Below are positions 4,672-9,037 of a DNA stretch of 9,037 bases, one piece after another. Origin of the DNA: Magnetococcales bacterium (lineage in GTDB: Bacteria > Pseudomonadota > Magnetococcia > Magnetococcales > Magnetaquicoccaceae); NCBI GenBank assembly GCA_015229095.1, contig JADGCE010000110.1, positions 1-9,037 of the forward strand, read 5' to 3'. Within the stretch, counting starts at the first letter, position 1; each line of letters opens with the position of its first letter. Position numbers and translations under genes: made by a program. Under the pieces are notes generated by a model. The model was not told the DNA's origin, did no database searches, and saw only the letters and a list, made by a program, of their open reading frames with translations.

Positions 4672-7373
4672 GCAAGGAGACCATCCTGGTCGTGGATGAC
4701 GAACAACTGGTGTTTGAAGCCATCGTGGAGACGCTGGGTGACGAATACCGGTTGTATCATGCCAGAAATGGCGTGGACGCCGTCTCGTTGTGCGCGCTCC
4801 ACAAACCCATTCTGATCATCCTCGACCTGCATATGCCGGTCATGAATGGATTTGAATTTTTACAGCATGTGGGGATCACCCACCAAACCCCCTACTCGGT
4901 GATCGTGCTCTCCGGCCATGGTGTCGGTTCGGACGCCCAGCTCTGTTTCAAACTGGGCGTCACCGCCTTTCTGCGCAAACCGTTTGATATCTACGAATTG
5001 AAGGGATTGGTGGAGCAGAGCATCTCTGCCAAAAAAAATTATCTGGCTCTGGAAAAGCACCGGAACAATCTGGAAGATATCGTCCGGCAGCGCACAGCCC
5101 AACTGTCCGAAAAAGTGGCGATGTTGGAACAGACAGAAGCGGCCCTGCGCGAGGCGATGGGCAACTTGTTGACCATTCGGGTCATACCAGGGGTTTTCTG
5201 GCTGCAAATACCAGAGGCCGGCCTGTATATTCTCTGTGGCTGTCCGGGTGAAGTAGTCAAACATTTGATGCGCCAGGGTTTGATCCACAAGGTGGACAAG
5301 GGGGGGGTGACCTGCGAAACCGGTCCCAATGTGATTTTACTCTCCGAACTGCTGGTGCAGAATGGCGGTTTTGCCAATCTGGCTGAATTTCCTGTATTGC
5401 AGATGCTCTACCGTCAAGGCATGATATTGCCCGGTCATCCCAACAATACGGGGATCAAACCCATGCTGATCGGTGCCCCCGGCCAGGTGCGGGCGCAAAT
5501 GGAATATATCCATCGGGGCAACGTCGGACTGGTTTCCAAAGAGGAGATCATGGCCTGCGGCGTCGATGAAGAGACGGCCGAGCAGATGATGCGCGTCAAA
5601 TTGAAATTTGCCTTTGGTTCCATCCGCCCCCCCTCGCAATTGCTGGATACCCTGGATGTGGAGGCGCAACCGGTTCATATCCGCAATGGCGTGACCGTAA
5701 GCCGGGTCGGTTTCAACCGCTATCAATTTGCTTTCAAAGGCCGCAGCACCGAGATTGACCTCAATCTGCCCCCCAACACCCTCTATCCACCCGCCTATGC
5801 ACTGGGACATCACCGTTTTCAACGGCAATATTTTGCCGTGTTGCACCGGGGTGACGGTGATGGCTGGGATGCGACCCGTCCCAGCACCGGCAGCATCATC
5901 CTGTTCCAGGGACGCATCTATCTGGTGGATGCCGGTCCGGGGGTGTTTTACAACATGCTGGCTTTGGGCATCGATATCACGGAGGTGGAGGGGATCTTTC
6001 ACACCCACAACCATGACGACCATTTTGGCGGTTTGCCCGCCTTGATCCATTCGGGTCACCGGCTGAAATATTATGCCACTGCCCTGGTGCGTTCGGCGGT
6101 GGCCAAAAAATTTACCGCCCTGATGTCGCTGGCAGAGGAAAAGTTCAGTCAGTTTTTTGAAATTTGTGACTTGTCCTTCGATACATGGAACAATTGCGAC
6201 GGTCTGGAGGTGATGCCCCTCTACTCTCCACACCCTACAGAAACCAATATTTTTCTGTTTCGCGCCCTGGACGTGCATGGATATAAATCCTACGCCCACT
6301 GGTCGGATCTCTCCTCGTTCCGGGTCATGGATGGCATGGTGGGCACAGGCGCAACGGATCTGCCGGCCGCTTTCATGGCAAAGGTCAAGCAGGATTATCT
6401 CCGCCCGGCCAGCCTGAAAAAACTGGATATCGGTGGCGGCATGATTCATGGCGTTGCCGAGGATTTTCGTCAGGATCCCTCCGACCGTCTGATTCTCGCC
6501 CACGTGGATCGACCGCTGACCCCCCAGGAGATGGAAATTGGCTCCGAATCCTCCTTCGGTGCCCTGGATGTGCTGATTTCCGGGGAGCAGGACTATCTGC
6601 AACAGCGGGCCTTCAGTTGTTTGCGCGCCCTCTTTCCCAATGCCAAACCCAGTCAAATCCGTATGCTGCTCAACTGCCCCATCGTCGAATACAATGCGGG
6701 CACCATCCTCCGTCGTCCCGGGGAGGATATGGACCGGATGGATATGATTCTGGCCGGTACGGTCGCCTACCTGGAGACCGCTTCCGCCCGCTTGAACCAT
6801 CTCTCTTTCGGCTCCCTGATGGGTGAAGGGGCCTTGTTCAGCAAGCGGGAAAGCTTGCGGGGAACCTATCGTGCGGTTTCCCATTGCAGCGTCATCCGCT
6901 TTTCCAGCGAGCTGTTTCGCACCTTTCTGGCCAACACGCAGGCCCTCCCCCATATGGAGGAATTGCTGGACAAGATATGGTTTTTACGGAAAACATGGTT
7001 GTTTGGCGGCCAGATTCCCTTTGTCGCCCTTGGCAGGATCGCCCGTGCCATGGAGAGTCTGGTCCTGCCCGCCGGGGCAACCGTTGCGCTGCCCTGTGAG
7101 CCGCATCTGTGGCTGGTGGTCGCCGGTGAGGTGCAACGGCAGGATGCGGGAAACGACACCCATGAGCGGATCAAAACGGGTGAATTTTTCGGTGAGCACA
7201 GCTATTTTTCCACGCTGGACTCTCCCTGGAGCTATACGGCCACCACGGATGTTGAACTCTACGGCCTGACGTTACCCGCCCTGCTGGACATCCCCATTGT
7301 ACATTGGAAATTATTGGAAATTTTTGAAAAACGCAGGACGACGCCCCGCGTCTCCCACCATGCGCAGCCCTAG
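4668..7373 (+). CDS. REC / metallo-beta-lactamase-fold / tandem cyclic-nucleotide-binding signalling protein
   Basis: The 901-residue protein is built in order from five parts. A REC domain (about 4-120) has D10/D11, D53, S82 and K104 intact. A coiled coil (about 122-165) follows. A region I cannot assign (about 166-340) contains GLYILCGCPGEVVKHLM. An MBL-fold domain (about 341-615) begins its core at STGSIILF...LVDAGPG and carries HTHNHDDHFGG, giving ligands H447, H449, D451 and H452. Likely further ligands are H522 (SPHPTET), D547 (HWSDLS) and H612 (LILAHVD), so it looks catalytically competent. Two CNB-like domains close the protein: about 650-760 with GEGALF and YRAVS (E720, R735), and about 785-885 with GEFFGEHSYF but no phosphate-binding Arg. 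No HTH follows. HxHxDH MBL enzymes include phosphodiesterases and nucleases, so hydrolysis of a nucleotide is plausible but unproven. The start overlaps the kinase stop (ATGA), and the REC matches that of the REC-PAS gene. It is the probable main output of the kinase. Confidence 0.88.
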   Translation: MSKETILVVDDEQLVFEAIVETLGDEYRLYHARNGVDAVSLCALHKPILIILDLHMPVMNGFEFLQHVGITHQTPYSVIVLSGHGVGSDAQLCFKLGVTAFLRKPFDIYELKGLVEQSISAKKNYLALEKHRNNLEDIVRQRTAQLSEKVAMLEQTEAALREAMGNLLTIRVIPGVFWLQIPEAGLYILCGCPGEVVKHLMRQGLIHKVDKGGVTCETGPNVILLSELLVQNGGFANLAEFPVLQMLYRQGMILPGHPNNTGIKPMLIGAPGQVRAQMEYIHRGNVGLVSKEEIMACGVDEETAEQMMRVKLKFAFGSIRPPSQLLDTLDVEAQPVHIRNGVTVSRVGFNRYQFAFKGRSTEIDLNLPPNTLYPPAYALGHHRFQRQYFAVLHRGDGDGWDATRPSTGSIILFQGRIYLVDAGPGVFYNMLALGIDITEVEGIFHTHNHDDHFGGLPALIHSGHRLKYYATALVRSAVAKKFTALMSLAEEKFSQFFEICDLSFDTWNNCDGLEVMPLYSPHPTETNIFLFRALDVHGYKSYAHWSDLSSFRVMDGMVGTGATDLPAAFMAKVKQDYLRPASLKKLDIGGGMIHGVAEDFRQDPSDRLILAHVDRPLTPQEMEIGSESSFGALDVLISGEQDYLQQRAFSCLRALFPNAKPSQIRMLLNCPIVEYNAGTILRRPGEDMDRMDMILAGTVAYLETASARLNHLSFGSLMGEGALFSKRESLRGTYRAVSHCSVIRFSSELFRTFLANTQALPHMEELLDKIWFLRKTWLFGGQIPFVALGRIARAMESLVLPAGATVALPCEPHLWLVVAGEVQRQDAGNDTHERIKTGEFFGEHSYFSTLDSPWSYTATTDVELYGLTLPALLDIPIVHWKLLEIFEKRRTTPRVSHHAQP
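5300..5307 (+). repeat. G8 homopolymer within the REC-MBL-CNB gene
   Basis: Eight consecutive G residues span codons K211-G212-G213-V214, between the receiver/coiled coil and the MBL domain. Long G tracts can be slippage-prone. A one-base change here would leave a REC-only product. There is no direct evidence of variation. Confidence 0.75.
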
Positions 7374-7374
7374 C

Positions 7375-7395
7375 GTGCCACCTGGCGTGTGGCGC
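7375..7395 (+). other. Short inverted repeat between the MBL-CNB gene and the eptA-like gene
   Basis: GTGCCAC (7375-7381) can pair with GTGGCGC (7389-7395), 7 pairs with one G-T wobble, around a 7-nt loop. It begins just after the TAG stop at 7371-7373. No T-tract follows, so it is unlikely to be a strong rho-independent terminator. It would sequester the in-frame GTG at 7389. It may be an attenuator, an mRNA-processing site or chance. Confidence 0.3.
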
Positions 7396-7400
7396 AGAGG
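7396..7400 (+). promoter_or_regulatory. Possible ribosome binding site for an alternative TTG start of the eptA-like gene
   Basis: AGAGG lies 6 nt before an in-frame TTG at 7407, but 18 nt before the ATG at 7419, which is too far for normal use. This leaves the true start open between TTG 7407 (four extra residues) and ATG 7419. Confidence 0.35.
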
Positions 7401-7418
7401 CATACCTTGTACCTGAAG

Positions 7419-9037
7419 ATGAAAAAACCCCTCTCTCACTGGGGCGTCGCCGCCCTCTGTGCCCTCTGGTTGCTGAGCTTCTATAACGGACGCTTCTGGC
7501 AGGAGATGTGGCAAACGACGGCAACCTCGGACAGTCGCTGGCTTTTTGTCGCCTCGCTGTTTCTGGTGTTGTTTTTGCTGTTTACCGCTCTTTTAAATCT
7601 GCTGAGCCTGCCCGGCTTTTTCAAGCCACCGATCATTTTCCTGCTGCTCCTGTCCTCTGTTTCGGCCTATTTTGTAAACACTTATGGTGTATACATCAAC
7701 CGTGACATGTTGCACAATGTGTTTCTGACGGACCTGCGGGAGGTGCGGGATCTGCTCTCCCCCTCCCTCTATCTCTACCTGCTTTTTTTGGGCATTTTGC
7801 CCGCCCTGCTGCTGGCGAGGCTACCCATGGCACCCCTGCCCTGGAGGGGTTTGCCGCGCCGGTTGTCGATCTCTTTCCTGTGTGTCGTGGCGGCGGTCGG
7901 CGTGGTTTACGGGCAGTTTGCCCACTATGCCGCCTATTTTCGCAACCATCGGGAGAGTCGCCACCTGTTGGTTCCTGTCAATACCCTCTATGCAACCGGG
8001 GGATATTTGAAACAGAGGTATGCCAAGAAAGGGCGGCCTTTCGAGAAAACAGGGGAAGATATCCACCGCCGCATCCAGCCGCCTCAGAGCAGCAGAAAGC
8101 GGGTTGTGGTTTTGATCGTGGGGGAGACAGCGCGGGCGGCCAATTTTCAACTGGGGGGGTATGGGCGTCCCACCAATCCCCAATTGAGTCAAGTGAAAAA
8201 TCTGGTCTATTTTGATCAGGCGACCTCCTGTGGGACGGATACGGCCACATCCTTGCCCTGCATGTTTGCCTATGCCACGCGGGACACCTACGATGCCGAC
8301 CGGGCGCACCATCGGGAAAATCTGCTGGATGTGGTCAAACGGGGTGCCATTCGCGTGGTCTGGCTGGACAATCAGGCGGGGGTTGGCTGCAAGGGACTCT
8401 GCAACCGTGTGGAGCACCAGGAGTTGGCCCGCGCCAATCGACCGGAATTTTGCGACGACCAGGAGTGTCACGATGAAATCCTGGTGCAGGCTCTGGCAGA
8501 GGTTTTGAATGAGCCCGCACAAGAGAGCTGGATTGTCCTGCATCAGATGGGCAGCCACGGCCCGGCCTACTATAAACGCTATCCCAAGGCGTTTCAGCGT
8601 TTTGAGCCGGTATGCACCACCCCGGAGTTGAACAACTGCACGCAATCGGAGATTGTCAACGCCTATGACAATACCATTTTGTATACCGATCATGTGGCGG
8701 CCGGGGTCATCCGCCTGTTGCAGAGCCGCCAGGAGCAATGGGCCGGCATGGTGCTGTATGCGTCGGATCATGGAGAGTCTTTGGGAGAAAAAAATTTATA
8801 CCTGCATGGCATTCCCTACCGCATCGCCCCCCGGGAACAGACCCATATTCCCATGCTGATGTGGTTTTCCGACGCCTATTTGAGCGATTATCATCTGGAT
8901 CCGGGCTGTCTGTTGCGTCAGAAGGGCAAGCCTGTGAGCCATTTCAATCTGTTTTCCACCATCCTGGGGGCCTTTGATCTCGGCAGCAGCACCTATCATC
9001 CTGAGCAGGATATTCTGGGGCCCTGTCGGCAAGTGGC
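7419..9037 (+). CDS. eptA: Phosphoethanolamine-lipid A transferase, EptA/MCR family (3' end outside window)
   Basis: The frame stays open to the window edge, giving 539 complete codons. Family members are about 540-550 residues, so only the extreme C-terminus is missing. The enzyme transfers phosphoethanolamine from phosphatidylethanolamine to lipid A on the periplasmic face of the inner membrane, lowering surface negative charge. The N-terminal part has about five hydrophobic membrane segments (about 8-22, 41-64, 70-90, 114-134, 149-166). The periplasmic sulfatase-like domain keeps E236 (IVGETAR), nucleophile T275 (SCGTDTATSLPCMF), H375 and H380 (LHQMGSHGPAYYKRYP), D450/H451 (SDHGESLGE) and H463 (YLHG). 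Cysteines at 271/281, 324/328, 345/350 and 399/407 fit the family disulfides. The frame is continuous with the preceding gene after its TAG. Start candidates are ATG 7419 (chosen as the normal family-like N-terminus), TTG 7407 and GTG 7389. In other bacteria this family gives polymyxin resistance. It may be co-transcribed with the signalling cluster. Confidence 0.93.
   Translation, partial: MKKPLSHWGVAALCALWLLSFYNGRFWQEMWQTTATSDSRWLFVASLFLVLFLLFTALLNLLSLPGFFKPPIIFLLLLSSVSAYFVNTYGVYINRDMLHNVFLTDLREVRDLLSPSLYLYLLFLGILPALLLARLPMAPLPWRGLPRRLSISFLCVVAAVGVVYGQFAHYAAYFRNHRESRHLLVPVNTLYATGGYLKQRYAKKGRPFEKTGEDIHRRIQPPQSSRKRVVVLIVGETARAANFQLGGYGRPTNPQLSQVKNLVYFDQATSCGTDTATSLPCMFAYATRDTYDADRAHHRENLLDVVKRGAIRVVWLDNQAGVGCKGLCNRVEHQELARANRPEFCDDQECHDEILVQALAEVLNEPAQESWIVLHQMGSHGPAYYKRYPKAFQRFEPVCTTPELNNCTQSEIVNAYDNTILYTDHVAAGVIRLLQSRQEQWAGMVLYASDHGESLGEKNLYLHGIPYRIAPREQTHIPMLMWFSDAYLSDYHLDPGCLLRQKGKPVSHFNLFSTILGAFDLGSSTYHPEQDILGPCRQV

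Noticed and set aside
5031..5038. A8 run, with another at 3338-3345, as programmed frameshift sites
   Set aside because: Both arise from Lys/Glu/Asn codons in normal context. No downstream stimulatory structure or useful alternative frame was seen.
5337..6953. 538-codon open frame on the minus strand
   Set aside because: It is antisense to the MBL-CNB gene, which has clear conserved motifs on the plus strand. No domain is recognisable in the antisense product.
4668..7373. Annotation of the MBL region as a beta-lactamase resistance gene
   Set aside because: It is an internal domain of a cytoplasmic REC/CNB signalling protein without a signal peptide, so antibiotic hydrolysis in the periplasm is unlikely.
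7821..8771. 316-codon open frame on the minus strand
   Set aside because: It is antisense to the eptA-like gene, whose catalytic residues and disulfide cysteines are all in place on the plus strand.

Overview
The window looks chromosomal and bacterial: dense genes all on the + strand, short gaps, ATGA stop/start overlaps and Shine-Dalgarno starts. G+C looks moderately high. Multidomain two-component proteins, an FGE/SUMF1-fold protein and a lipid A modifying enzyme point to a Gram-negative proteobacterium. A magnetotactic-type alphaproteobacterium such as Magnetococcales is a guess from the style of the signalling proteins, not a demonstrated assignment.

Layout. Positions 93-1055 encode an FGE/SUMF1-fold protein that lacks the FGE cysteines and ends in a segment resembling the variable region of a diversity-generating retroelement (DGR) target. 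Positions 1119-2189 encode a receiver domain fused to a degenerate histidine-kinase core. Positions 2255-7373 are a tightly coupled three-gene cluster: REC-PAS, then a membrane sensor histidine kinase with a periplasmic solute-binding domain, then a 901-residue REC / coiled-coil / unknown region / metallo-beta-lactamase (MBL) / two cyclic-nucleotide-binding (CNB) domain protein. From about 7419 to the window end runs a phosphoethanolamine-lipid A transferase (EptA/MCR family), complete except for its last residues.

How the genes may work together (inference). The kinase would sense a periplasmic ligand and pass phosphate to the two closely related REC domains encoded on either side of it. None of the three receiver proteins has a recognisable DNA-binding domain, so output is probably through protein contacts or an enzyme. 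The best candidate effector is the MBL-CNB protein, which keeps a complete-looking set of MBL metal ligands and may act on or respond to a nucleotide second messenger. The eptA-like gene follows 45 bp downstream and may be co-transcribed, which would tie envelope charge modification to this circuit.

The points most worth a second look are the REC-MBL-CNB-CNB protein with its unassigned middle region, the DGR-like variable segment, the pseudokinase receiver protein, and the duplicated receivers flanking one kinase. No tRNA, rRNA, CRISPR array, insertion sequence or convincing rho-independent terminator was seen. There is no stretch above 300 bases without a gene.
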